A stretch of DNA of 64,000 bases from Acidobacteriota bacterium (lineage in GTDB: Bacteria; Acidobacteriota; Vicinamibacteria; Fen-336), in contig JAJDNS010000041.1 in assembly GCA_022340585.1 (NCBI GenBank), forward strand, positions 1 to 64,000. Reading direction: 5' to 3'. The notes under the pieces were generated by a model. That model was not told the origin of the DNA. It saw only the letters and a list, made by a program, of their open reading frames with translations, and did not search any database. Positions within the stretch are counted from its first letter, which is position 1. The number at the start of each line of letters is the position of its first letter. Shown one piece after another: positions 6,686 to 15,977 of this stretch. A program made the position numbers and the translations under genes.

Positions 6686-9600
6686 TTGTCCTCCGAAATC
6701 TTCATCCGCCGGCCGATCCTCGCCACCGTCTGCTCGCTGATCATCATCCTCGCCGGTGCGATCTGCATCCCCCTGCTGCCGATTGCCCGCTACCCCGAGC
6801 TCACGCCGCCGGTGGTGACGATCACGTCGTTCTACACCGGGGCCAACGCGCAGGCCGTCGAGAGCGCGGTGACGACTCCTATCGAGCAGGTCGTGAACGG
6901 GGTCGAGGGCATGATGTACATGCAGTCCTCGAGCACCAACAGCGGGGTCTCCACGATCAACGTCTACTTCGAGGTCGGGCGCGATCCCGACCTCGCCGCG
7001 GTCGACGTGCAGAACCGGCTGAACCAGGTGATGGGTCGCCTGCCCACCGACGTGCGGACCAGCGGGGTCACGGTGATGAAGCGAAGCTCGGGCTTCATGG
7101 GCGGCCTCGGCTTCTTCTCGCGCGACAACCGGTACAGCGCGCAGTTCATCAGCAACTATCTCGACACGAACGTCCGCGACGCCATCAAGCGCGTGCCCGG
7201 GGTGGGAGACGTGCTCATCTTCGGGGAGCGCAAGTACGCGATGCGCCTGTGGCTCGACCCCGCCCGCCTCGCCGCCCGCGGCGTCACTGCCGGCGACGTC
7301 GTGGGCGCGCTCAGGGAGCAGAACCTGCAGGTCGCGGCCGGCGCGCTGGGCGATGCCCCCGCCGCCACCGACCAGGCCTACAACCTCAGCATCCGCGTGA
7401 GGGGCCGGCTCACCGAGCCGGCCCAGTTCGAGGAGGTCGTGGTGAAGGCGGGCGAGGGTGGGGACCTGGTGCGCGTTCGCGACGTCGGCCGCGTCGAGCT
7501 CGGGGCCGAGACCTACTCGTCCAACCTCCGCTTCGTCGGGCTCGAGGCGTCCGGGATGGGCATCCAGCTCCTTCCCACGGCGAATGCGCTGGAGGTCTAC
7601 CAGGGCGTGATGGAGGAGATGGCGAGGCTAGAGAAGGCCTTTCCCCCGGGGCTCGAGTGGCGGCTCGCCTTCGACAACGTCAGCGTCGTCCGCGAGTCGA
7701 TCAAGGAGGTGCTGTTCACGCTGGTGGAGGCGATCCTCCTCGTGATCCTGGTGATCTTCCTGTTCCTCCAGAACTGGCGCAGCACCCTGATCCCGGCCAT
7801 CACGATCCCGGTCTCGCTGGTCGGCACGTTCGCCTTCGTCAAGGCGTTTGGATTCTCGATCAACACCCTCACCCTCTTCGGCATCGTGCTCGCGACCGGC
7901 ATCGTGGTGGACGACGCGATCGTCGTCATCGAGAACATCGAGCGTCACATGCGGGAGGAGAAGAAGCGCGCCTTCGAAGCCGCCATCGACGCGATGCGCG
8001 AGGTGCTGGGGGCGGTGGTCGTGATCGGGATCGTGCTGGTATCGGTGTTCGTGCCGGTCGCCTTCTTCCCGGGCACGACCGGGCGGCTCTACCAGCAGTT
8101 CTCGCTCACGATCGCCTTCGCGGTGGTGCTGTCGGTCTTCAACGCGGTGACCTTCACCCCGGCGCTGTCGGCGGTGCTCCTCGACAAGGAGAGCCATACC
8201 CACGGACGCTTCTTCACCTTCGTCAACCGCCTGATCGAGAGCGGCACCACCGGCTACGTCCGCGTCCTGAAGCGCGCCCTCGGGCTGCGCCCGCTGATGC
8301 TGGCTCTCTTCGGCCTGGGTCTGCTCGGGGTGTGGTGGCTGGTGAGGACGGTGCCCTCCGCCTTCGTGCCCGAGGAGGACGAGGGCTACTTCATCGGTGT
8401 GATCCAGGCGCCCGCCGGGGCCTCGCTCGGCTACACGACCGAGCTCGCCAGGGAGGCCGAGGCGATACTCTTCGAGGACCCCGACATTCTCTCGGCCTTC
8501 TCCGTCGTGGGCTTCAGCTTCAACGGCGCCGCGCCCAACACCGGGATGATCTTCACCCGGCTCAAGGGCTACGACGAGCGGACGGGGAGGGACCATTCGC
8601 TCCAGGCGGTACTCGGCCGGGTCCGCGGGCCGCTCATGGGCCTCCCGGGGGGAATGGTGATTCCCTTCGCCCCGCCCGGCATCCAGGGCCTGTCTGTCTT
8701 CGGCGGCTTCCAGTACGAGCTGCTCGACCAGACCGGCGGGGACATCTCGGACCTGGCCGAGACCCTGGGCTCCCTGATCACCGCCGGCAACGCGAGCGGC
8801 GAGGTGGTGGGGCTGTACTCCGGCTTTCGCGCGAGCGACCCGCAGCTGGTGGTCGACATCGACCGCGACCAGGCGCGCAGCCTGGACGTGCCGGTGCGCG
8901 AGGTGACCGACGCCCTGCAGGTGTTCCTCGGCTCGGCCTACGTGAACGACTTCGACTTCAACAACCGCGCCTACCGCGTGTACGTTCAGGCCGACCAGCA
9001 GTACCGCGCCAACCCCGACAGCCTGCGCCAGCTCTACGCCCGCTCCACGAGCGGGGCGATGGTGCCGCTCGCCACCGTGGTGAACGCCCACGAGACCAGC
9101 GCGCCCCAGGTGATCAGCCACTTCAACCTGTTCCGCTCGGCCGAGATCAACGGCGCACCCGCCCCGGGGACGAGCTCGGGGCAGGCGCTCCAGGCGATGG
9201 AGCGGATCTCGCGCGAGACCCTTCCGCCGGGATTCGATTTCGCCTGGGCCGGGCAGTCGCTGGAGGAGAGGAAGTCGGGGGCCACGGCCGTCTACCTCTT
9301 CGCGCTCAGCCTGGTCCTGGTGTACCTGGTGCTCGCGGCGCAGTACGAGAGCTGGGTGCTGCCGTTCATCATCCTGCTCGGGGTTCCGCTGGCCGTCATC
9401 GGGGGGCTCGGCGCCCAGTTCCTGCGTGGCCTCTCCAACGACGTCTTCTGCCAGGTGGGCCTGGTGCTTCTCATCGGACTGGCCGCCAAGAACTCGATCC
9501 TGATCGTCGAGTTCGCCGAGCAGCTGCGCGAGCGGGGTTTCTCGATCCTCGACGCCGCGGTCGAGGCCAGCCGTATCCGGCTCCGGCCGATCCTGATGAC

Positions 9601-9838
9601 CTCCATGGCGTTCGTCCTCGGGGTGCTTCCACTGGCCCTCGCCACCGGCGCCGGCGCCGGGGCGCGCAACTCCGTCGGCACCTCGGTGGCCGGCGGCATG
9701 CTCGCCTCGACCGTCCTATCGATCTTCTTCATCCCCGTGCTGTACGTCGTGATCCGCTCCCGGGCGCCGGGCACGGGGCGCCGCCGGGCCGGGACGGACG
9801 CGGTCGCCGCCCCCGGCGTGGAGACCGGCCATGAGTAG
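6686..9838 (+). CDS. RND efflux permease (AcrB/HAE1 family)
   Basis: At 1050 residues this is full length for an HAE1-type proton-driven drug exporter. It begins SSEIFIRRPILATVCS. The paired aspartates of TM4 are present in GIVVDDAIVVIENIERH and the TM10 lysine in LAAKNSILIVEFAEQLRERG, so the proton relay is intact. Two large periplasmic loops follow TM1 and TM7. The start is TTG, one base after the adaptor stop, implying translational coupling. The 3' end overlaps the next ATG. It acts as an inner-membrane trimer with the flanking adaptor and channel. Confidence 0.96.
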   Translation: MSSEIFIRRPILATVCSLIIILAGAICIPLLPIARYPELTPPVVTITSFYTGANAQAVESAVTTPIEQVVNGVEGMMYMQSSSTNSGVSTINVYFEVGRDPDLAAVDVQNRLNQVMGRLPTDVRTSGVTVMKRSSGFMGGLGFFSRDNRYSAQFISNYLDTNVRDAIKRVPGVGDVLIFGERKYAMRLWLDPARLAARGVTAGDVVGALREQNLQVAAGALGDAPAATDQAYNLSIRVRGRLTEPAQFEEVVVKAGEGGDLVRVRDVGRVELGAETYSSNLRFVGLEASGMGIQLLPTANALEVYQGVMEEMARLEKAFPPGLEWRLAFDNVSVVRESIKEVLFTLVEAILLVILVIFLFLQNWRSTLIPAITIPVSLVGTFAFVKAFGFSINTLTLFGIVLATGIVVDDAIVVIENIERHMREEKKRAFEAAIDAMREVLGAVVVIGIVLVSVFVPVAFFPGTTGRLYQQFSLTIAFAVVLSVFNAVTFTPALSAVLLDKESHTHGRFFTFVNRLIESGTTGYVRVLKRALGLRPLMLALFGLGLLGVWWLVRTVPSAFVPEEDEGYFIGVIQAPAGASLGYTTELAREAEAILFEDPDILSAFSVVGFSFNGAAPNTGMIFTRLKGYDERTGRDHSLQAVLGRVRGPLMGLPGGMVIPFAPPGIQGLSVFGGFQYELLDQTGGDISDLAETLGSLITAGNASGEVVGLYSGFRASDPQLVVDIDRDQARSLDVPVREVTDALQVFLGSAYVNDFDFNNRAYRVYVQADQQYRANPDSLRQLYARSTSGAMVPLATVVNAHETSAPQVISHFNLFRSAEINGAPAPGTSSGQALQAMERISRETLPPGFDFAWAGQSLEERKSGATAVYLFALSLVLVYLVLAAQYESWVLPFIILLGVPLAVIGGLGAQFLRGLSNDVFCQVGLVLLIGLAAKNSILIVEFAEQLRERGFSILDAAVEASRIRLRPILMTSMAFVLGVLPLALATGAGAGARNSVGTSVAGGMLASTVLSIFFIPVLYVVIRSRAPGTGRRRAGTDAVAAPGVETGHE

Positions 9839-11117
9839 GCGCGGCGGCGTCCTCGGCCTTGCTCTCGGGTGCCTCGGCCTCGCGTCCGCGGTCGCGGCGC
9901 AGCAGGAGGTTCCTCCGGACGCCCTCGGCTTCGAGCAGGTGACCTTCGACGAGGCGGTGAGCCGCGCCCTGGCCAGGAACCCGAGCGTCGGCGAGGCCGC
10001 ACAGGCCATCCTCCGGGCCGAGGCGTTCCTGAGTGCGGCGCGCTCCGTGTTCCTGCCGTACGCCTACGGCAACGTGGGAACGACGGTGCTCGACGAGGCG
10101 CGGGGCTTCGACGGCAACATCGTCCAGCCGCGGACCCAGACGGCTTTCAGCGCGACGGTGGCCTACCCGGTGCTCGCCGCCTCGCGCTGGGCCGAGAAGA
10201 ACCAGGCCGAGGACCGCGTGGAAACCGCGCAGGCGGCAGCGGAGGAGACGCGCAGCCGGGTGGCGGTGACCGCGGCCCAGGCCTACCTGGCGGTAATCCT
10301 GGCGCAGCGGCAGCGCGAGGTCACGGTGCGCAACCGCGACACGGCCAAGGCTCTCGAGGACTACGCCCGCACCCGCTTCGACGCCGGCCAGGGCAGCCGG
10401 CTGAACCACGTGCGGTCCGTGCAGCAGCTGGCGAGCGCCGAGGCCCTGATCGAGGCGGCAGAGCTGGCACTGCGCCAGGCCCAGGAAGCGCTGGGCGTGG
10501 CCGTGTTCGCCCCGGGGCCGCTCGACGCGCGCGGCGAGCCTGCGCTGCCCCCCGTGGTGTTGCCGGCGGACGACGCGTGGCTCGCCGGGCGGCCGGACGT
10601 GAGGCTCTTCTCGACGGAGCTCCAGGGCGCCGATCGCATCGCCTCCGACTCGTGGAAGTCATGGCTCCCGACCCTGACCGCCTCCTTCACGCCACGCTAC
10701 GTCACTCCCGCCGGCCTGTTCGAGCCGTCGAAGTCATGGCGCGCGTTCTTCCAGCTCGAGATCCCGATCTTCGACGGCACCCTGGCGCCCGAGAAGCGTG
10801 CCCGGATCGCCGACCGCGAGGCCGCTCGGCTGCGGCTGGACGCGCGGACGAACGAGGCCCGCTCCGAGCTGCGCGTGGCGCAGGAGAGGGTGGAGCGCAA
10901 CGAGCGGATCGTCACCGCCATTCGCCAGGCGGCCGAGAGCGCGGCCGAGGCGCTCCGCATCACCGAGGTCGCCTATCGTGCCGGCGCCACCACGAACATC
11001 GAGGTGGTCCAGGCCCAGCAGTCCGCCCGCAACGCCGCGATCGAGGCGGCGCTCGCCGAGGATCGCCTGCGCCAGGCCCGCCTCGACCTCCTGGTGGCCC
11101 TCGGCCAGTTTCCCTAG
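9831..11117 (+). CDS. TolC-family outer-membrane efflux channel
   Basis: The protein has 428 residues with a signal peptide (MSRRGGVLGLALGCLGLASAVAAQ). Two outer-membrane-efflux repeats follow, the first starting VTFDEAVSRALARNPSV and the second containing LEIPIFDGTLAPEKRARIAD. The long Ala/Glu/Arg heptad-like stretches fit the TolC helical barrel. Its ATG overlaps the end of the permease gene by eight bases, so the three efflux genes are one operon. It has no lipobox, unlike many NodT-type channels. Confidence 0.93.
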   Translation: MSRRGGVLGLALGCLGLASAVAAQQEVPPDALGFEQVTFDEAVSRALARNPSVGEAAQAILRAEAFLSAARSVFLPYAYGNVGTTVLDEARGFDGNIVQPRTQTAFSATVAYPVLAASRWAEKNQAEDRVETAQAAAEETRSRVAVTAAQAYLAVILAQRQREVTVRNRDTAKALEDYARTRFDAGQGSRLNHVRSVQQLASAEALIEAAELALRQAQEALGVAVFAPGPLDARGEPALPPVVLPADDAWLAGRPDVRLFSTELQGADRIASDSWKSWLPTLTASFTPRYVTPAGLFEPSKSWRAFFQLEIPIFDGTLAPEKRARIADREAARLRLDARTNEARSELRVAQERVERNERIVTAIRQAAESAAEALRITEVAYRAGATTNIEVVQAQQSARNAAIEAALAEDRLRQARLDLLVALGQFP

Positions 11118-11123
11118 GCTAGG

Positions 11124-12755
11124 CTAGGGTTTCGGCTCGGCCCCCTCCTCCTGCCCGCGGATCCGCACCGAGGTGGGGTGGTCGCGGCCGCCCCCGAGAG
11201 AGGCCGGCGGATCCTGATCCGGGACCTGGTACTGCTCCCGGAGCCGGGCCAGCTCGGCGAGCAGCCTCTCCTGGACGTCGGTGTACCGCGGGTCGCCGTA
11301 GACGCTGGACATCTCCCGGGGATCGGCCTCGAGGTCGTAGAGCTCCCACTCGTCGACATCGGGCTCGTAGAAGTGGATCAGCTTGTGCCGGCCGTCGGTG
11401 ACGCCGTAGTGCCGCCGCACGTCGTGCCAGCCGGGGAACTCGTAGTAGTGGTAGTAGAAGGACTTTCGCCAATCGGCGGGCGTCTCGCCACGCAGCACGG
11501 GCACGAGGCTCCGGCCCTGCATGTCGCCGGGGATCTCGGCGCCCGCGACGTCGAGGAACGTCTCCGCGAAGTCGAGGGGTGAGACGATGTCGCGGTTGAG
11601 GCTGCCCGGCTCCACGACTCCGGGCCAGCGCACGATCAGCGGCGTGCGGAGCGACTCCTCGTAGATCCAGCGCTTGTCGAACCAGCCGTGCTCTCCGAGG
11701 TAGAAGCCCTGGTCGGAGCTGTAGATGACGATGGTGTTCTCGGCGAGACCGGTCTCGTCGAGATAGTCGAGAACCCGGCCCAGGTTGTCGTCTACGGAAG
11801 CCACGCAGCGCAGGTAGTCCTTGACGTAGCGCTGGTACTTCCAGTGGACCAGCGCCTCACCCTCCAGGTTCGCCTCGCGAAAGGCCGTGTTCTTGGGCTC
11901 GTAGGCGGCGTTCCACACCTCGAGCTGCTCGGCGTTCAGATCGCGCTGGGGGGCGAGCTTCAAATCGTAGGGGGTCATCGTCTTCGCGATGGTCATGTCC
12001 TGGGTGTGGGCCGGGGTTCCCCGTCCCGCGTAGTCGTCGAACAGCGTCTCGGGCTCGGGGATCGTGACGTCGTCGTACAGGTGCAGGTGGTTCGGCCCGG
12101 GCTGCCAGTTCCGGTGCGGCGCCTTGTGCTGGTACATGAGCAGGAAGGGGCGGTTGGGATCGCGGTCCTCCTTCAGCCACCCCAGGGCCAGGTCGGTGAT
12201 GATGTCCGTCGTATAGCCCTCGTGCTCGACCCGCTCCCCGTTCCTGAGCATCGCCGGGTTGTAGTACGGCCCCTGGCCGATCAGCACCTCCGAGTAGTCG
12301 AAGCCCTGGGGCGCCATGTGCTCGCCCAGGTGCCACTTGCCGATCACGGCGGTCTGGTAGCCGATCTGCTGCAGCAGCTTGGGAAAGGTCTGCTGGGTGC
12401 CGTCGAACTGGTTGCCGTTGACGAGGAACCCGTTCAGGTGAGAGTACTTTCCGGTCTGGATCACGGCGCGCATGGGACCGCAGATGCTGTTGGTGACGTA
12501 GGCACGTTGGAAGAGCATCCCCTCCCGGGCGAGCCGGTCGATGCTCGGCGTCTGGTTGATCCGGGATCCGTAGGCGCCGATGGCCTGGTAGGCGTGGTCG
12601 TCGGCGAAGACGAAGAGGATGTTGGGTCGGCGAGCCGGGGCCGCCTGCGGCGACCTGGGAGCCGCTCGACCGGCTGATGGGCCGAGCGCCGCCGCGAGCA
12701 GAACGCTCGCCGAGCCGACGCCGATCAGGACGCTTCGGTGGATCCGTGAAATCAT
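11124..12755 (-). CDS. Secreted type I sulfatase (choline-sulfatase/arylsulfatase-like)
   Basis: This 543-residue alkaline-phosphatase-superfamily enzyme hydrolyses sulfate esters. The metal site appears in [19 protein letters not shown] and [16 protein letters not shown]. The formylglycine site is [14 protein letters not shown], a CxPxR motif, so a formylglycine-generating enzyme must exist elsewhere. The ATG chosen follows GAGGAG and begins a signal peptide ([20 protein letters not shown]). The ORF track start 23 codons upstream has no ribosome site. Its stop lies six bases from the efflux operon's end (convergent). Together with the second sulfatase and the acyltransferase remnant it suggests use of sulfated polysaccharides. 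Confidence 0.92.
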   Translation of the reverse strand: MISRIHRSVLIGVGSASVLLAAALGPSAGRAAPRSPQAAPARRPNILFVFADDHAYQAIGAYGSRINQTPSIDRLAREGMLFQRAYVTNSICGPMRAVIQTGKYSHLNGFLVNGNQFDGTQQTFPKLLQQIGYQTAVIGKWHLGEHMAPQGFDYSEVLIGQGPYYNPAMLRNGERVEHEGYTTDIITDLALGWLKEDRDPNRPFLLMYQHKAPHRNWQPGPNHLHLYDDVTIPEPETLFDDYAGRGTPAHTQDMTIAKTMTPYDLKLAPQRDLNAEQLEVWNAAYEPKNTAFREANLEGEALVHWKYQRYVKDYLRCVASVDDNLGRVLDYLDETGLAENTIVIYSSDQGFYLGEHGWFDKRWIYEESLRTPLIVRWPGVVEPGSLNRDIVSPLDFAETFLDVAGAEIPGDMQGRSLVPVLRGETPADWRKSFYYHYYEFPGWHDVRRHYGVTDGRHKLIHFYEPDVDEWELYDLEADPREMSSVYGDPRYTDVQERLLAELARLREQYQVPDQDPPASLGGGRDHPTSVRIRGQEEGAEPKP

Positions 12756-12855
12756 CTGCACTCCTCGGGCGCGGGTACCGCAGGCCGACCAGCACGCGCG
12801 AAAGAGACTGCTGGACGTTATCAACCCACCCTGGTTTTGTCTACGACACGGACCC

Positions 12856-13395
12856 TCAGACCTTGAGGTAGATCCCGCGGCGATCCATTGCGTAAGCGAC
12901 GAAGTAGAAGATGATCACCACCATCACCGCGAAGGCCAGCGAGGCGAGCTCGCACGGCAGCCAGCTCGCGTAGAACGTCTGGAAGAGCCACTCCCACAGG
13001 GTGGTCTCCACCCCGCCCGGGCCCGTCCATCGGATCAGGTAGAGGGTGTCGGCGAGAAGGCTCGCGCCCACGTAGACGGCGATGGCGTTCTTCCCGTAGG
13101 TGACGAACGGCTGGGCCCAGGCCTTCCACCCGGCGACGTCGACCACCCAGTAGATCAGGCCGAAGAGTGCGGCGGCCAGGCCTCCGGTCAACAGCACGAA
13201 GGACGACGTCCACAGGCCCTTGTTGATGGGAAAGAGGAGCCACTCCGGCGCCGCCTGCCCCCAGAGGACACCGAGGGCCGTCAGGCCGCCGAGCAGCAGC
13301 CCTCGAGTCGTCGAGAACGGGCCCCTCCCGGACCGGACCCACGCGCCCGCGAGAAGGCCGAGCACGGTGGTGGCGATCGCCGTGTCGTTCGGCAG
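12856..13395 (-). pseudogene. N-terminally truncated acyltransferase (heparan glucosaminide N-acetyltransferase-like/DUF5009)
   Basis: About 180 residues remain: AIATTVLGLLAGAWVRSG, then FPINKGLWTSSFVLLTGG and PFVTYGKNAIAVYVGASL. These match the C-terminal half of bacterial proteins related to heparan-alpha-glucosaminide N-acetyltransferase, normally about 370-400 residues with ten membrane helices. An in-frame TAG sits directly before the remaining part and no upstream half is found in any frame. A GTG at 13365 could start a 169-residue product, but without the catalytic N-terminal half it would be nonfunctional. It lies between the two sulfatase genes, consistent with a former glycosaminoglycan-type locus. 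Confidence 0.68.
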
Positions 13396-13602
13396 CTACA
13401 CGAGGAACGTCATGGTCGCCGACGGTGTGCCGGGAATCGAGCCACTGCACCCCGAGAGCTGGTGAGCCGTCGTCTGTTGGCTACCACACGACGCGACCTG
13501 GTGGAAAGTGGTTGACTCCTCTCCGGACTGTGGTGAGCGGCGGCCTGCGGCCGGGCGTGGGCTCTACCGTTCCTTGATCCTCTCGAGGGTGTGGACGTCG
13601 AG

Positions 13603-14667
13603 TCAACCCAGGTACCGCGCTTCGAGGCGCATCCGGACCTCGTCGTCCTCGTCGCGCAGGTCCAGCGTGTCGCCGACGACTCGATACGACGTGGTGGCCT
13701 CCAGGGCGCGGAGGAAGCGCGTTTCGGTCTCCCCCGCGGGCGAGGGACACGCCTTCCGCGTGACGGCCAGGGGCCCGAGGCGGAGGCGGGTGTCCGTATG
13801 CTGCACCGTGCCGCGGAAGCCGTTGCATCCGGTGAACCCACGCGCCTCGTCGCCGTCGCCCTCGATGAGCAGGTGGGGCTCCCGTTGACCCTCGGCAACG
13901 GTGACGGGCGTGCCGTCGATCTCGACCGGACGCCAGTAGGTATTGCGGAGGCTGGCCATGGCCATGGCCTCCCGGGCGCAGGTCTCGCCCGGCCAGAAGC
14001 GTCCCAGCTCCTCGATCACGAGGTGGTCCGTGTCCGGACCTTCCATCGCCGGCCGCTCGTCGAACCTCCCGGTGAGGCTCACGAGGACCGGGGCCCCCGC
14101 CGAGGGCGCCACCTCCAGGTAAGCGCGCTCGACCTCGGTCTGGGCGCCCTCGAAGGCCACGGGAAAACGCCGTCCGGTGGAGCACTCGTTGAACGTGGCC
14201 GCGTCGGCGAGGTACGCGTACATTCCCCGGAGGGGCATCGGACCGGGCACGGGATCCACGACTCCCTGTCGCGCGAGCTCGTAGGTCCGCCCGGGGCCGA
14301 CCGCGCGCAGCGTTCCCGGGTCCACGAGGCGGAGCTCCCGGGGCTCCCTCGTCCCAGAGCGCAGCACGAGGCGGTCGCCGTCGCGGCGCTCCCAGCGCCC
14401 GAGCTCGTAGGCCCCCCGAGACCCGCCGTCCCGGGCCTCGGGGTCGGTTCGGCGCAGGCGGAACGTGGAATCCGGGAAGAGAGTCAGGGTGAGGTGCTGG
14501 CTCGAGCCGCCGGCCGACGCGATGGCGCCGGCCCAGGTCGTGGTCTCCATCCCGTCCTCCGGGTCGAGGGTCTCCCACACCAGCGGGCTCACCGGGCCGG
14601 CCCCCCCGAGGATGGCGAGGACGGCCACGGCGGTCCGGGCGAGGGGCCGACTCCCCCGCGATGTCAC
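13603..14667 (-). CDS. Secreted NlpE-like/META-domain protein
   Basis: The product has 354 residues from a GTG that overlaps the TGA of the preceding gene (GTGA), with a signal-type N terminus (VTSRGSRPLARTAVAVLAIL). An NlpE-N-like half follows (TLTLFPDSTFRLRRTD, later MYAYLADAATFNECSTGRRF). The C-terminal META/HslJ domain (NTYWRPVEIDGTPV, GFTGCNGFRGT, AVTRKACP) carries the usual conserved Cys pair. Such proteins sense or buffer envelope and copper stress; that role is inference. The upstream part of the ORF-track entry is shadow sequence of the neighbouring gene. It is translationally coupled to the next META protein. Confidence 0.8.
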   Translation of the reverse strand: MTSRGSRPLARTAVAVLAILGGAGPVSPLVWETLDPEDGMETTTWAGAIASAGGSSQHLTLTLFPDSTFRLRRTDPEARDGGSRGAYELGRWERRDGDRLVLRSGTREPRELRLVDPGTLRAVGPGRTYELARQGVVDPVPGPMPLRGMYAYLADAATFNECSTGRRFPVAFEGAQTEVERAYLEVAPSAGAPVLVSLTGRFDERPAMEGPDTDHLVIEELGRFWPGETCAREAMAMASLRNTYWRPVEIDGTPVTVAEGQREPHLLIEGDGDEARGFTGCNGFRGTVQHTDTRLRLGPLAVTRKACPSPAGETETRFLRALEATTSYRVVGDTLDLRDEDDEVRMRLEARYLG

Positions 14668-15449
14668 GGGGCCGCGGTCGCCTCGAGGCGCGCCACGACG
14701 GCCCCGGCCTCGTCCCGGAGCTCGAGGCTCTGCCCCTCGATGGCGAAGGTGCGTGTCTTCTCCAGCGCGGCGTGGAAGCCGGCCTCGATGTCCATGCCGT
14801 CGACGCACGCCCTCATCGTGGTGGCCAACGCTCCAAAGTGGAGACGGTCGTCCTCGAGCTCGTACTTTCCGGAGAGACGGTTGCACCCGCCGTAGCCGCC
14901 GACCTGGAGCGGCTCGGCCTGCAGGATCAGGTGGGGCTCGCGTTTCGGGTCGGCAACCTCGACGGCCTGGTCACCCAGGTGGACGAGCTTCCAACGCGTG
15001 CCCTGGAGAGGGACGGCCGAGGCCGCGGGCCGACGCCCGCGCGCCCGGACGAGCAGCAGCTTCACCTCGGTGCCCGCGCCGCGGGTGAGGACCGGATAGG
15101 TCTGGTCGGTCGTGAACATCAGCCGGTCGCCGACGAGGATCCTGCCCCGGACCGCGTAGCTCAGGCGCTCGTCGATCTTCGCGGGGTCGTACGGGATCTC
15201 GAAGCGGATGGGGGTCTTCGCCCCCTCCACGCGAACGCTCCCCAGGGACACGGCGGGCACGTCCATGCGCGACACGTCCTCGAGCGTCGCCTCGAAGACG
15301 GCCTCCGGGGGGAGCGCGATGCGCTCCCGGTACGCGGCCTCTCCCTTGATCACCGACTGGGCCTTGGCCGCGGCCGGCAGAGCCAGCAGCGACGCGGCGA
15401 GGGTGAGGGCCAGCGTGTCTCCCATCGCGATCTGCAGATTGCCATTCAT
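14664..15449 (-). CDS. Periplasmic YbaY-like/META-domain protein
   Basis: The protein has 261 residues from an ATG preceded by GAGGAG. A signal peptide (DTLALTLAASLLALPAAAKA) precedes a YbaY/YscW-type beta domain (ALPPEAVFEATLEDVSRMD, PIRFEIPYDPAKIDERLSY, VGDRLMFTTDQTYPVLT). A META domain follows (GTRWKLVHLGDQAV, GYGGCNRLSGKYEL, ATTMRACVDG). This architecture is common in envelope-stress lipoproteins, but no lipobox Cys is seen here. It is the first of two coupled META genes that probably arose by domain duplication. Its function beyond envelope homeostasis is unknown. Confidence 0.82.
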   Translation of the reverse strand: MNGNLQIAMGDTLALTLAASLLALPAAAKAQSVIKGEAAYRERIALPPEAVFEATLEDVSRMDVPAVSLGSVRVEGAKTPIRFEIPYDPAKIDERLSYAVRGRILVGDRLMFTTDQTYPVLTRGAGTEVKLLLVRARGRRPAASAVPLQGTRWKLVHLGDQAVEVADPKREPHLILQAEPLQVGGYGGCNRLSGKYELEDDRLHFGALATTMRACVDGMDIEAGFHAALEKTRTFAIEGQSLELRDEAGAVVARLEATAAP

Positions 15450-15560
15450 TTGGACAGCTCCTCGTTGATAGTCCTGCGGGCCGAGGTGGCCGCGGCCCAC
15501 CACCCTGAGCACAGCGGTGAGCCCGGCCGTGAGGACGAAGACCTGCAGGCTGCCCTGGTC

Positions 15561-15764
15561 TCAGTCCTTGATGACGAAGGTCACCCGCATGGTCACGCGG
15601 TACTCGGCGATCTTCCCCTTGTCCACCTTCACCTGCTGCTCGGCGATCCAGGCCCCACGGACGTTGGACAGCGTCTTGTTGGCGCGCTCGATGCCCTTCT
15701 CGACGGCATCCTCGAAGCTCTTCTTCGAGGACGAGATGATCTCCGTGACCTTGGCAACGGACAT
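15561..15764 (-). CDS. Dodecin (flavin-binding small protein)
   Basis: A 67-residue protein of normal dodecin length, MSVAKVTEIISSSKKSFEDA and so on, with the flavin-stacking Trp in RGAWIAEQQVKVDKGKI. Dodecins assemble into hollow dodecamers that store or quench riboflavin or FMN in the cytosol. The start is certain: ATG follows GGAGGAG at ideal spacing, and the longer ORF-track version is upstream noise. It is a single gene with its own leader between META proteins and a sulfatase. Confidence 0.93.
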   Translation of the reverse strand: MSVAKVTEIISSSKKSFEDAVEKGIERANKTLSNVRGAWIAEQQVKVDKGKIAEYRVTMRVTFVIKD

Positions 15765-15977
15765 TGTCTCCTCCTTTCGCCCCCTGTTCCGCGAGAGCCC
15801 ACGCGTCGGGCACGGCCGAGGTCGAGCCCGGCCGGCCCCATGGGTCGCCTCCACGCTCACCGTGGTGGCCCTCGCGTTTCTGGCTGTTAGACAGAGGCTA
15901 GTTTCGCCGCCTCCGGGAGGCAACTGTCCTTATTGACAGGGTGTGCCCTGGGTGCAGCACCTCTCTGTCGCTCGGGG

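Noticed and set aside
7249-9834. Plus-strand ORF of 861 residues in another frame of the efflux pump
   Set aside because: The AcrB-type frame carries all conserved residues; this frame is Arg/Gly-rich shadow.
13543-13566. Possible third copy of the GGCCTGCGGCC palindrome (GCGGCCTGCGGCCGGGC)
   Set aside because: Only the inner palindrome matches the 43-bp repeat. Short GC palindromes are expected at this base composition.
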